Both the position numbers and the translations under genes were made by a program. The notes beneath the pieces were generated by a model. The model searched no databases. It saw only the letters and a program-made list of their open reading frames with translations, and was not told the origin of the DNA. From Hyphomicrobiales bacterium (GTDB taxonomy: Bacteria > Pseudomonadota > Alphaproteobacteria > Rhizobiales > Rhodobiaceae), in NCBI GenBank assembly GCA_002869065.1, contig PKTR01000001.1, forward strand, positions 611,118-675,117: 64,000 nt of DNA, in the 5' to 3' direction. Every line of letters starts with the position of its first letter. The stretch's first letter is position 1. This document shows, one piece after another, positions 28,953-38,001 of the stretch.

Positions 28953-30677
28953 TCAGTTTCCGTCACGCACGATGCGCGCGCCACGCGCACCCAGAGCCTC
29001 GGCCGCGCGAACGGCATCGTCGGCACGGATCCCGGGTGCGAAAGCCGCCACGGTGACCGCCGTAAGCATTTGACCATTCATGGAAACCGGCCGGGATTCC
29101 ACCGTGCCGAAGCGCGCCAGTTTGCGTTCGAGACGAGCAACATTGGCACTGTCGCCGAACACCCCGACCTGCACTTTTTCGTGAGACGGCGTGGCATTCG
29201 CGACACGCATCTTTTCCTGACGCTCGGCAAGCGCGCTCAGCGGAATGCTGTCGCTGGCGACACTGGCAACCATCTGGTGCGCAGCAGAGATGCGCTGGTT
29301 GGGCGCAAAGAACAGGGCGCCCGCGACCGTCGGAGACGAGGTCGAGCCGGAGCTGATCAGCACCATCGGGCCCTTTACAGAAGCACTCGATCCTACCGAG
29401 GCCGGCGGCAGCGGATGGAACGGTCCGCCGGTTCCGCCGACGGCGCTGGCCGGCAGCGTACCGAGATTGCGCGGCGGAGCGCCGACCGTTCGCACCGGTG
29501 CGGCTTCGACCGACGCAGTGCGCACGGTCTTCACGCTGACAACATCCGCGCGGGCGGGTTTGGCGGAAACCGGAGCGTTGATCGCGACGGTGCGAACGCT
29601 GCGCGCATCGACATCGGGACGCGGGCCCGCCGGAAGTTCAGGCTGGGAGAGCGTGTCGGGGCTGTAGGTGCTGGTCGCACTCGACAGACGGCGAGGTTCC
29701 TCCGGCTTTTGTGCCGCGGGCTCGTCAATTTTCGGAAGGGCAGACTCCGCCTCGCCGGCCATCTCGGCAGGCGCGGCGTTTTCAAGCGAGGCAACCATCA
29801 CGCCCGAATTCGGGTTCGGCTGGCTGAACGCGGTCGCCGGATCGTAGGCAACCATGACGGTCTGCGCGGGCACGGTGAACGGCCGCATCGGCGGCATCGG
29901 CAGGCGGCCGGAATTTGCCGCAACCGGCGCCAGATCGTCTATCCGCGCAAGCATGGTGCCCGGCACCGTCGTGCCCGGTGCGGTGATACCCGCCGGCAGC
30001 TCGTCGCCGATGCTCCTCTGCCCCGGCCCCCGGTATGAAGCCACGAGGTATTCCGTGTCGCGGCCATGCAGCGGCGCCTTGCCAACATAGTCGACATGCA
30101 CCTTGGCCACGCCCTTGCTCTTGTAGTCGAGCATCTCGGCCGCGCGCTTCGACAGGTCGATGACGCGCTTGCCGTGGAACGGTCCACGGTCGTTGACGCG
30201 AACCACGACCGAACGGTTATTGGCTAGATTGGTGACCCGCACGTAGGACGGCAGCGGCAGCGTGGGATGCGCCGCCGTCAGGCTGTTCATGTCGTAGACT
30301 TCGCCATTGGCGGTCAGACGGCCATGGAAAGCGGAACCGTACCATGACGCCCTGCCGGTCTTGGAATAGTTCGGCTGATGTTTCGGCCGGTACCACTTGC
30401 CGGCGACCTTGTAGGGCTTGCCGACATGATAGCGTCCACCACCCTTGCGCACTTTTTCGCCGGCATCGGCGACGCGCGGGCTGGCTTTGACGCCGTATTT
30501 CTTCTCAGAGAAATATTCCTTGGTGCTCGATCGGCTCGCCGTCTTCTTCGGCGTCGACGCGCAACCGGCAACGGCAATCACGGCAACCGAAGCGGCGAGC
30601 GCGAACGCAAGCTGCTTCAGAGACACACCACGCGTGGCGCGAGCCGGAGCCATGGAAGAAATGTTGGTGTCAGTCAT
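28953..30677 (-). CDS. rlpA: RlpA-like septal ring lytic transglycosylase with SPOR domain
   Basis: A 574-residue envelope protein. It has a lipobox-like AVAGC around residue 39, so it is probably an outer-membrane lipoprotein. The double-psi beta-barrel RlpA domain (about 107-200) contains ASWYG, AAHPTLPLP and VRVNDRGPF. A long Pro/Ala-rich low-complexity linker follows, and then a C-terminal SPOR domain (about 495-574) that would bind denuded glycan at the septum. Family members cleave or organise septal peptidoglycan. The gene heads the rlpA-PBP5-like-tmk-holB-metG-tatD-mbl run. Confidence 0.92.
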   Translation of the reverse strand: MTDTNISSMAPARATRGVSLKQLAFALAASVAVIAVAGCASTPKKTASRSSTKEYFSEKKYGVKASPRVADAGEKVRKGGGRYHVGKPYKVAGKWYRPKHQPNYSKTGRASWYGSAFHGRLTANGEVYDMNSLTAAHPTLPLPSYVRVTNLANNRSVVVRVNDRGPFHGKRVIDLSKRAAEMLDYKSKGVAKVHVDYVGKAPLHGRDTEYLVASYRGPGQRSIGDELPAGITAPGTTVPGTMLARIDDLAPVAANSGRLPMPPMRPFTVPAQTVMVAYDPATAFSQPNPNSGVMVASLENAAPAEMAGEAESALPKIDEPAAQKPEEPRRLSSATSTYSPDTLSQPELPAGPRPDVDARSVRTVAINAPVSAKPARADVVSVKTVRTASVEAAPVRTVGAPPRNLGTLPASAVGGTGGPFHPLPPASVGSSASVKGPMVLISSGSTSSPTVAGALFFAPNQRISAAHQMVASVASDSIPLSALAERQEKMRVANATPSHEKVQVGVFGDSANVARLERKLARFGTVESRPVSMNGQMLTAVTVAAFAPGIRADDAVRAAEALGARGARIVRDGN

Positions 30678-31119
30678 ACCGCCCTACTCGATACGCTTGT
30701 CGGCTTGATGCACCGGTGCTGTTCGTCGACTGCGTGACGGGCCAAAAGCTGTCCATGCGATGAATTCCAGACCGGTCGATGATAACCGCAAACGCCCCTT
30801 AAAGCGATCCTAGACAACCTCACCCATCGTCCAGTTCACAATTCGCCCGCGACCATTACAGCATCGTTAAGGATGCTTCGTTCGGATTCGAAGCCTCCGC
30901 TTAAGGTTACCGAATTATGACCAAATGCGGCAACAGTACGGCACTGCAGCATCCGCACGGGTTGCGAAACGCCGCACGCCCGAATTTCTCTCGATTTCCC
31001 ACGATTTCTTCCTCGAAGCGCCAGCGACCTGTGGACCGTCGCCAAGGCGCCTCGCACTTGGCGCTACCCTTTGCTAGCTTCGCGCCACAGACTTCTTTCT
31101 CGCAACCCAGGACGATCTC
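30678..31119. other. Divergent intergenic region between rlpA and mazG
   Basis: No ORF or RNA gene is supported. It should carry the promoters of rlpA (minus) and mazG (plus); I could not pick a convincing promoter. A single GANTC site (30885-30889) is present. Confidence 0.5.
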
Positions 31120-31953
31120 ATGAAGCCGTCGCGCGATATTGCCCGCCTCCTCGAAATCATGGCGGCGCTCCGCACCCCCGTCACCGGGTGCCCCTGGGAT
31201 CTGGAACAGGACTTCTCGACCATCGCGCCGTACACGATCGAGGAGGCCTATGAGGTCGCCGACGCGATCCATCGCGGCGATACGGACGACATCTGCGACG
31301 AACTCGGCGATCTCCTGCTGCAGGTGGTTTTCCATTCCCGCATGGCCGAGGAAAAGGACATCTTCGATTTCGGCGATGTCGTACACGCCATCACCAGGAA
31401 GATGATCCGCCGCCACCCGCATGTCTTCGGCGACCAGAAGCAACACGAAGCCGGCATGTCGAAGGCAATCTGGGACGCCATCAAGGCCGAAGAGAAAGCG
31501 GAAAAGGCTGCCCGTCACGCCGCGCACGGCACAGCGGAACGGGCACCGAGCCTGCTCGATGACGTGCCGATCTCCCTGCCCGCTCTGATGCGCGCCGAAA
31601 AGCTTCAGCGACGCGCCGGTACCGTCGGCTTCGACTGGAACAGCGTTCCCTCGGTCATGGACAAAATGCACGAGGAACTCGGCGAAATCGAAGTCGAACT
31701 GAATGCGCCGGAGCAAAGCAAGGACCGCATCGAGGACGAGATCGGCGATCTTCTGTTCGTGGTCGCCAATCTGGCGCGCCATCTCCACATCGATCCGGAA
31801 AAGGCGCTGCAGCGGACCAACGAGAAATTCCGCACCCGTTTCCGCCACATCGAAACGCGCCTTGGAGAACAAGGCTCCACATTGCAGGACGCCAGCCTCG
31901 ACGAGATGGAAGCGCTGTGGCAGGAAGCCAAGACGGCCCCAAAGGGCAAGTAA
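31120..31953 (+). CDS. mazG: Nucleoside triphosphate pyrophosphohydrolase MazG
   Basis: MazG hydrolyses (d)NTPs to the monophosphate and pyrophosphate as house-cleaning. The 277-residue protein has two MazG domains. The first carries CPWDLEQDF, EEAYEVADAI and DELGDLLLQVVFHS; the second carries FDWNS, EELGEIEVEL and DEIGDLLFVVANLAR, with the metal-binding E/D sets in both. AGGA precedes the start. It converges on hflX. Confidence 0.95.
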   Translation: MKPSRDIARLLEIMAALRTPVTGCPWDLEQDFSTIAPYTIEEAYEVADAIHRGDTDDICDELGDLLLQVVFHSRMAEEKDIFDFGDVVHAITRKMIRRHPHVFGDQKQHEAGMSKAIWDAIKAEEKAEKAARHAAHGTAERAPSLLDDVPISLPALMRAEKLQRRAGTVGFDWNSVPSVMDKMHEELGEIEVELNAPEQSKDRIEDEIGDLLFVVANLARHLHIDPEKALQRTNEKFRTRFRHIETRLGEQGSTLQDASLDEMEALWQEAKTAPKGK

Positions 31954-32076
31954 ATACAGAACCTTGGTGGAGTTTTCTGCCTTAGAAAGCGCCCGGTACG
32001 CGTGCGCAACAGCCGAGAAGCCGGAAAGCTCATATATTAAATGAAGAAATTCCTATAACATACGAGCGCAAGGCAA

Positions 32077-33495
32077 TTATTCGTCAACAAGAAATTCGTC
32101 TGTTGTAAGGTAGGACGAAAACCGTTGCCGGAACTCGCCGGCCTGTCGCTTCGACACGCGAACACGCAAATGCAGGTCGAGGTCCTCTTCCACCCGCTCG
32201 ACCACTTCGGTGTGCCGGTACAGCCAGGCAAGCATCGCGCCCTCGCTGACGGGCAGCGTCAGATCGACCGAGATGTGGTCGGCTGTCAAACGCTCGTCAA
32301 TAGCCGCGACAAGGGCGTCGATCCCCTCGCCCGATACGGCCGATACCGCAATGACCGAAACGCGCCCCGGCGTCTCCTTCGACGCCTGCTCAAGCAGGCG
32401 GTCGTGTTGCTCGGGATCGAGCCGGTCGATCTTGTTCCAGACTTCGATGACCCGCTTGCTGTCGCGGCTGTCGATATCAAGCAGCGCCAGCGTCTCGGCA
32501 ACGTCATGCGCCTGCGCGGCGTTGTCCGGATGACTGATGTCGCGGACATGGAGAATGATGTCGGCTTCGACGACCTCTTCAAGCGTGGCGCGGAAGGCCG
32601 CAACCAGATGGGTCGGCAGGTCGGACACGAAACCGACGGTGTCGGACAGGATAGCCTCGCCACCATGCGGCAGAGCGACCCGCCTCAGCGTCGGGTCCAG
32701 CGTTGCGAACAACTGATCCTGCGCCGTGACCTCGGCGCGTGTCAGCGCGTTGAACAGCGTCGACTTTCCGGCGTTGGTGTAGCCGACCAGGGCAACCACC
32801 GGCTGCGGCACCTTCTTGCGCGCCCGCCGGTGCAATGATCGGGTGCGGCGAACCTGCTCGAGATCTTTCTCAAGCCGCGCGATGCGCTCCTGGATCAGCC
32901 GCCGGTCGGCCTCGATCTGTGTTTCGCCGGGACCGCCCATGAAACCGAAACCGCCGCGCTGGCGTTCCAGATGGGTCCATGAGCGCACCAGCCGGCTCTT
33001 TTGATAATTGAGGTGGGCGAGCTCGACCTGCAGGCGCCCTTCCTTGGTCCGCGCACGGGCACCGAAGATTTCCAGGATAAGCGCGGTCCGGTCGACGACC
33101 TTGGCGCCCCACGCCTTTTCCAGATTGCGTTGCTGGATCGGCGTAAGCGCATGGTCGACGACCACCAGCGAAACCGACTCGACCTTGATGATCGCGCCGA
33201 TGTCCTCAACCTTGCCCGAGCCAAACAGCGTCGCCGGGCGCGGCGCGGAAATTCGCACAAGCTGGGCTTCGACGATGTCGAGATCGATGGCGGAGGCAAG
33301 ACCGACGGCTTCCTCGAGCCGCGCTTCAGGCGCACGCTCAACGTCTGTCCCGTCTGCGTCGGTCTGGATTGCACCGTGCTGCCGCCCGGTCAGGATCGGG
33401 ACGAGTACAAGCGCGCGCGTAGCACCACCCTCACCGTCGGAAATTTCTTCCGACGGCACATCGTGGTCCGAGACAGGCCGATCAGTCGGCTTCAA
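32077..33495 (-). CDS. hflX: GTPase HflX
   Basis: A ribosome-associated GTPase that rescues or splits stalled ribosomes under stress. The 472-residue protein has the N-terminal HflX domain (RISAPRPATLFGSGK) and the signature GGPGETQIEADRR. The G domain has GYTNAGKST (G1), DTVGFVSDLP (G3) and NKIDRL (G4). The start is uncertain: TTG at 33495 or GTG twelve codons later. It follows hfq by 12 bases, the classic hfq-hflX order. Confidence 0.93.
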   Translation of the reverse strand: MKPTDRPVSDHDVPSEEISDGEGGATRALVLVPILTGRQHGAIQTDADGTDVERAPEARLEEAVGLASAIDLDIVEAQLVRISAPRPATLFGSGKVEDIGAIIKVESVSLVVVDHALTPIQQRNLEKAWGAKVVDRTALILEIFGARARTKEGRLQVELAHLNYQKSRLVRSWTHLERQRGGFGFMGGPGETQIEADRRLIQERIARLEKDLEQVRRTRSLHRRARKKVPQPVVALVGYTNAGKSTLFNALTRAEVTAQDQLFATLDPTLRRVALPHGGEAILSDTVGFVSDLPTHLVAAFRATLEEVVEADIILHVRDISHPDNAAQAHDVAETLALLDIDSRDSKRVIEVWNKIDRLDPEQHDRLLEQASKETPGRVSVIAVSAVSGEGIDALVAAIDERLTADHISVDLTLPVSEGAMLAWLYRHTEVVERVEEDLDLHLRVRVSKRQAGEFRQRFSSYLTTDEFLVDE

Positions 33496-33507
33496 TCAAA
33501 CTCAGTC

Positions 33508-33753
33508 CTACTCGCCAGCCTCGTCACCGGATTCAAACAGCTGAACCGGCTGGTTGGGCATGATGGTCGAAATGGCGTGCTTGTAGACGAGTTGGGAGTG
33601 CCCGTCGCGGCGAAGCAGCACGCAAAAATTGTCAAACCACGTAACCACACCCTGCAGCTTCACGCCATTGATGAGGAAAATGGTGAGGGGGATCTTGTTT
33701 CTGCGAACGTGGTTGAGAAAGGTGTCCTGGAGGTTTTGCCCGCGGTCCGCCAT
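33508..33753 (-). CDS. hfq: RNA chaperone Hfq
   Basis: An 81-residue Sm-like hexameric RNA chaperone for small regulatory RNAs; in alphaproteobacteria it also influences nitrogen regulation. It has [16 protein letters not shown] (Sm1 start), [10 protein letters not shown] and the [10 protein letters not shown] Sm2 motif. I chose the ATG giving MADRGQN, the family start; the open frame upstream is not conserved. It ends TAG-GAC-TGA, so a second stop follows two codons on. Confidence 0.97.
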   Translation of the reverse strand: MADRGQNLQDTFLNHVRRNKIPLTIFLINGVKLQGVVTWFDNFCVLLRRDGHSQLVYKHAISTIMPNQPVQLFESGDEAGE

Positions 33754-33929
33754 CTGATTTTTTTTCCTAATTTTGTTCGTTTTGTTTTTCGAACTTCCAG
33801 CCTGTGCGAGCCCTGCCCCTGAACCCGCGTACATTGGCATCCTATGTACATCAGGCACCGGCTTTCGAAATCATACGCAACACGTACGCGGAAGGAAACT
33901 CCCCCCGACGCAAATGACCGTCACCCCGA

Positions 33930-34793
33930 TCATAGCGGCGTCTGCTCAACATTGTCATGAAAATGCTGGCGTAAACTAATTGTGATCGACCCTGGTTGCC
34001 CGTTACCAATGGTCGCATCGTCGATCTGAACAACCGGCATGACGATCGTGCTGGCAGCCGTCATGAAGGCTTCGCGCGCGCGCTTGGCCTCTTCCACGGT
34101 GAATGCCCGCTCCTCGACCGCAAGCCCCAGCTTTGCCGCCATATCAAGGACGCCTGTACGCGTGATGCCCTTCAGGATGCCCGTATCCGCCGGCCGCGTG
34201 ACCAGGACGCCATCCATAGTCACGATCCACGCATTCGTCGAGCCGCCCTCTGTGACATACCCGCCGGCATCGACCAGCCACGCCTCGCGCGCACCCGCTT
34301 CCCGCGCCGCCTGTTTGGCAAGCACGTTTGGCAACAGACCGATCGTCTTGATGTCCACCCGCTCCCAGCGATTGTCCGGGCGGGTAATGACGCGCACGCC
34401 TTCAGCCGCAATCGCCTCGGCCGCGGTCCGGTTTCCGGGCTGTGCCGTCATCACAAGACTAGGACGCACCGGCTTGGTTGGAAAATAGTGATCGCGCGGC
34501 GCGACCCCCCTCGTGACCTGGAGATAGACCGAGCCGTTGCGGACTCGATTCCTACGCACGACCTGATGCAGAACCATCGAAAGCGCCTTGCGCTCCATTG
34601 GCATGGCGATCCGCAATTCCCGCAAGGACCGCTCGAGCCGGTCGAGGTGGCGGGTCTCGTCCACGACCATGCCGTCGCGAATCTCGCACACCTCATAGAC
34701 CCCGTCGGCAAACTGGTAGCCGCGGTCCTCGATGTGCACCACCGCCTGGCCATGCGGCACGTAGCGCCCGTTCACATAAGCCGTACGGGTCAT
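33930..34793 (-). CDS. dat: D-amino acid aminotransferase (class IV)
   Basis: A PLP-dependent class IV aminotransferase of 287 residues. The PLP lysine is in DIKTIGLLPNVLAKQ, followed by TEGGSTNAW and the phosphate-binding segment ILKGITR. It makes or interconverts D-amino acids such as D-alanine and D-glutamate; distinguishing it from branched-chain or 4-amino-4-deoxychorismate relatives rests on overall resemblance and the dat-hfq neighbourhood. AGGA lies five bases before the ATG. Confidence 0.88.
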   Translation of the reverse strand: MTRTAYVNGRYVPHGQAVVHIEDRGYQFADGVYEVCEIRDGMVVDETRHLDRLERSLRELRIAMPMERKALSMVLHQVVRRNRVRNGSVYLQVTRGVAPRDHYFPTKPVRPSLVMTAQPGNRTAAEAIAAEGVRVITRPDNRWERVDIKTIGLLPNVLAKQAAREAGAREAWLVDAGGYVTEGGSTNAWIVTMDGVLVTRPADTGILKGITRTGVLDMAAKLGLAVEERAFTVEEAKRAREAFMTAASTIVMPVVQIDDATIGNGQPGSITISLRQHFHDNVEQTPL

Positions 34794-34971
34794 TGGATCC
34801 TCACATCATTTTCATGACGACCCGGTGAGACAGGCCGTGCTGGACACCGCCACCCTGACGTTCGACAAGGTGCCGGTCCGCTTGGGAGACGTCGCATCGT
34901 AGCGCGTATCCGGGCCGCGCGAAAAGACCGAAACGCAGCACACGATCGCCTTCATCGCGGCCATGCTCGGT

Positions 34972-36438
34972 TTAGCGATGGTACCAGTAGGTTCGGTTGA
35001 TTGCGCCGAAAAGGGCAAGGATCTCAATGCGGCCAATGATCATCAGAAAAATCGCAAAACCTTTTTCCCAGCTTTCGAAGGCGCCGAACAACGGCCAGGT
35101 GCGAATGCCTTCCTGCCAAGCACTCTCATAGATCGGCCCGCTGTTGCTGAGCAGCGCGACAGCGGCGAGGATTCCCCCTTCCGCGTCCGGCATGTTGAGC
35201 GACAGAATGATCGCGGAAATCAGAACCACGCCTGTAAGGACGGCAAAGGAACTCCAGACCGCCTTCATCATCTGGATATCGTAGGCCTGGCTGCCGAAGC
35301 GCGCCGGCCTGATCCCGTGCGGATAAAGAATCCGATCGAGTTCGCGGAAGGCCTGAACCAGCATGCCGCCAAAGCGATACTGCTTGAGCCCGCCGGCGGT
35401 TGAAAACGCACCGCCACCAATCATCGCGATGAAAAGAACGAGCGGGAATGCGAGTACGGCAAAACCGCCTTCGCGCACCTCGAAGCCGGTTGTCGAGACC
35501 AGCGACACCGCCGTGAACACCCCTTCGCGCAACGCGGTCAGCGGCGGCAGCACGTCGGCTGAGCCGGCGGCGCGGAACAACACGAAGGCATACACCACCC
35601 CGAGCACCAGCGCGGTCCCGATCACGAAGTAGCTCTCCCGGTGCTGCAGCAACATGTGCCAGCGGCGTTGCACGAGCATGCTGTGCCAAAGAACGCTGGT
35701 TGCCCCGATGATCATGAACAGGCAGAGCCACAGCTGCGCGCCAGGCCCCGCAGTGTCGGCGATGGTGCCGTCATGCGGCAGGAAACCGCCGGTCGACACG
35801 GTGGTGAAGGTAAGGCATAGGGCATCGAATATCGGCAGGCCGGCAACCATCAGCCCGACGAAGCAGGCAAGCGAAACAGCGCCATAGCCGATTGCCGTTT
35901 CCTGCAGCAGGTGTTCGATGCGCCTGTCGTCCTGGCGTCCCGAGGCTTCCAGCAAGCGAATGTGGCGGTTCGGCAGGCCGCCCACCCCGGCCGGCGCCAA
36001 TATCATGAGGATCGACAGAAGCGTCAGAAACCCGCCGAGCCATTGGAGTTCGCAACGCCAGAAAATCAGCGCTTTCGGCAAACTCTCAACGCGCGTGACG
36101 ACGCTCGCGCCGGTGGTCGTCAGGCCCGACACAGCGTCGAATAGGGCGTCGATGAAGGAAAGCTCCGTCGCCACCACCATCGGCAGCGACGCAATCAACG
36201 GCGTCGCGACCCAGATGACGACGATCAGCGAATAGCCGCCGGCATTCGCAAGCCGCCGCCCTTGCCCCGACAACGCGAAAGAGGTTGCCCCGGCAACGAA
36301 CACCGTCAGCGTCGCCACCAGCGCGAAATCCTGCATCACACGCATTTCGCCGAACGACGCTGCGACGAACACCGGCAACAGCATGGCGACGGAGAGCCCC
36401 GCGAGGATGCTGGCGAAATAGTAGAGGATGCCGGTCAT
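34972..36438 (-). CDS. trkH: TrkH family potassium uptake protein
   Basis: Membrane pore subunit of the Trk potassium system, 488 residues, with pore-loop segments such as GLTTTGASV and VSTGGFLPHDG that carry the selectivity glycines. I chose the ATG giving MTGILYYFASILAG, 10 bases after the trkA stop; the open frame further upstream overlaps trkA in another frame. It is translated after trkA and its activity should be gated by TrkA. Confidence 0.93.
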   Translation of the reverse strand: MTGILYYFASILAGLSVAMLLPVFVAASFGEMRVMQDFALVATLTVFVAGATSFALSGQGRRLANAGGYSLIVVIWVATPLIASLPMVVATELSFIDALFDAVSGLTTTGASVVTRVESLPKALIFWRCELQWLGGFLTLLSILMILAPAGVGGLPNRHIRLLEASGRQDDRRIEHLLQETAIGYGAVSLACFVGLMVAGLPIFDALCLTFTTVSTGGFLPHDGTIADTAGPGAQLWLCLFMIIGATSVLWHSMLVQRRWHMLLQHRESYFVIGTALVLGVVYAFVLFRAAGSADVLPPLTALREGVFTAVSLVSTTGFEVREGGFAVLAFPLVLFIAMIGGGAFSTAGGLKQYRFGGMLVQAFRELDRILYPHGIRPARFGSQAYDIQMMKAVWSSFAVLTGVVLISAIILSLNMPDAEGGILAAVALLSNSGPIYESAWQEGIRTWPLFGAFESWEKGFAIFLMIIGRIEILALFGAINRTYWYHR

Positions 36439-36448
36439 CGCAGACGGC

Positions 36449-37825
36449 CTAGAAGAACTCGAGGCTGACGCGGAACATCTGCTCGACCTGCCGCACGCGC
36501 CCGGCGACGGCAAAGATCACCACGCGGTCGCTCGCCTGAATCTGCGCGTCGCCGCGCGGAATGACCACCTTGCCGTTGCGGTAGATCGCGCCGATGCGGA
36601 TGCCGTCCGGCAGATCGAGATCGCGCAGCGGATGACCGACCAGCGGCGACGTCTCCAGCGCCTCGGCTTCGATCACTTCCGCGCCGCCATTCTGCAATGA
36701 GTGAACGCCGCGGATGCGGCCACGCCGCACATGGCGCAGCACCTTCGACACGGTCACTGCGCGCGGGTTGATATGCGCGTCGATGCCAAGCGCATGCGCG
36801 AACGCATGATAGCTGGTGTTGTTGATGAGGCAGAGATTGCGCCGGCAGCCGAGTTTCTTTGCCATAACACTGGTGAGGATATTGACCTCGTCGTCGTTGG
36901 TCACGGCGATCATGGTGTCCGACTCGTGGACGTCCGCCTCACGCAGGATCTCCTGATCGAGCGCGTTGCCGTGCAGGATGACCGTGCGCTTGAGCTGGTC
37001 CGCAATGCCGATCGCGCGATCGCGCGACGCTTCGATGATCTTGACCTTGGCCCGTGCCTGACGCTGTTCCAGCGCGCGCGATACGTAGAGACCGATATTG
37101 CCGCCGCCGGCGATAACGACCCGGTTCGCCTCCGGTTCCTCATGCCCGAAGATTCCGAGCGTGCGGGCAACCTGGTCACGCCGCGCGACCACATAGACGA
37201 GGTCGCCGATTAGCATCGTGTCGTTGATGCGCGGCACGAACAGCCGCTGATCGCGGAAGATGCCGACGACAACCGCGCCGAGATCGGGGAAAAGCTCCGA
37301 CAATTGCCGTATCGGCGTATCGATAACCGGGCAGTCCTCATCGCACATGATGCCGACCACGATGACCTGATCATCTGCGAAACGCACCGTCTCGACCGCC
37401 CCCGGCAATGCCAGCCGACGCAACACCATCTCGCCCACTTCGATTTCCGGCGAAATGATCACATCGATCGGCAGGTGGTCGCGCGAAAACAGATCTTGCC
37501 AGTGCGGCTGCAGGTAGCTTTGCGAGCGCACACGGGCGACCTTGGTCGGCACGTTGAAGAGCGAGTGCGCAACCTGGCAGGCGACCATGTTGACCTCGTC
37601 ATACAGGGTCACCGCAATCAGCATGTCTGCCTGATCGGCGCCAGCCTGATGCAGCACATCAGGATGCGCGCCGTGCCCGACAAAGCCGCGCACATCGAGA
37701 TTCTCTCGTACCGCATTGATCAGATCCGGTGAGGAATCGATCACCGTGACGTCGTTCTGTTCGGCCGAAAGTTTCTCGGCGATACCGTAACCAACCTGCC
37801 CGGCGCCACAGATTAAGACCTTCAT
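36449..37825 (-). CDS. trkA: Trk system potassium uptake protein TrkA
   Basis: A peripheral NAD(H)/nucleotide-binding regulatory subunit of the Trk K+ channel. The 458 residues contain two tandem RCK units (N and C subdomains), with glycine-rich GAGQVGYGIAEKL at the N terminus and GGGNIGLYVSRAL near residue 238. It precedes trkH and ends in TAG. In rhizobia trkA commonly lies between ntrX and dat, as here apart from the inserted chemoreceptor. Confidence 0.95.
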   Translation of the reverse strand: MKVLICGAGQVGYGIAEKLSAEQNDVTVIDSSPDLINAVRENLDVRGFVGHGAHPDVLHQAGADQADMLIAVTLYDEVNMVACQVAHSLFNVPTKVARVRSQSYLQPHWQDLFSRDHLPIDVIISPEIEVGEMVLRRLALPGAVETVRFADDQVIVVGIMCDEDCPVIDTPIRQLSELFPDLGAVVVGIFRDQRLFVPRINDTMLIGDLVYVVARRDQVARTLGIFGHEEPEANRVVIAGGGNIGLYVSRALEQRQARAKVKIIEASRDRAIGIADQLKRTVILHGNALDQEILREADVHESDTMIAVTNDDEVNILTSVMAKKLGCRRNLCLINNTSYHAFAHALGIDAHINPRAVTVSKVLRHVRRGRIRGVHSLQNGGAEVIEAEALETSPLVGHPLRDLDLPDGIRIGAIYRNGKVVIPRGDAQIQASDRVVIFAVAGRVRQVEQMFRVSLEFF

Positions 37826-37945
37826 GAAGATCCCTCTTGCTTCGTTGCCGCTGTTTTACCGCGCCGCCGAACAAACGCAAACCGCGATCTTGGCAGCTTC
37901 GCGAAAAGGCGTCTTCGGAAGACTTCCCCGATCCCATCACGAACG

Positions 37946-37974
37946 AAAAAGGGCGAAACGTTTCCGCTCCGCCC
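37946..37974 (-). terminator. Rho-independent terminator after the chemoreceptor gene
   Basis: On the minus strand a 9-bp stem (GGGCGGAGC pairing with GTTTCGCCC, two or three G-U pairs) closes a GGAAAC loop and is followed directly by TTTTT. It starts 28 bases past the stop of the globin-coupled receptor gene and separates it from trkA. Confidence 0.75.
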
Positions 37975-38001
37975 CTCGTCCCGGAATGCGACAACCTGAC
38001 C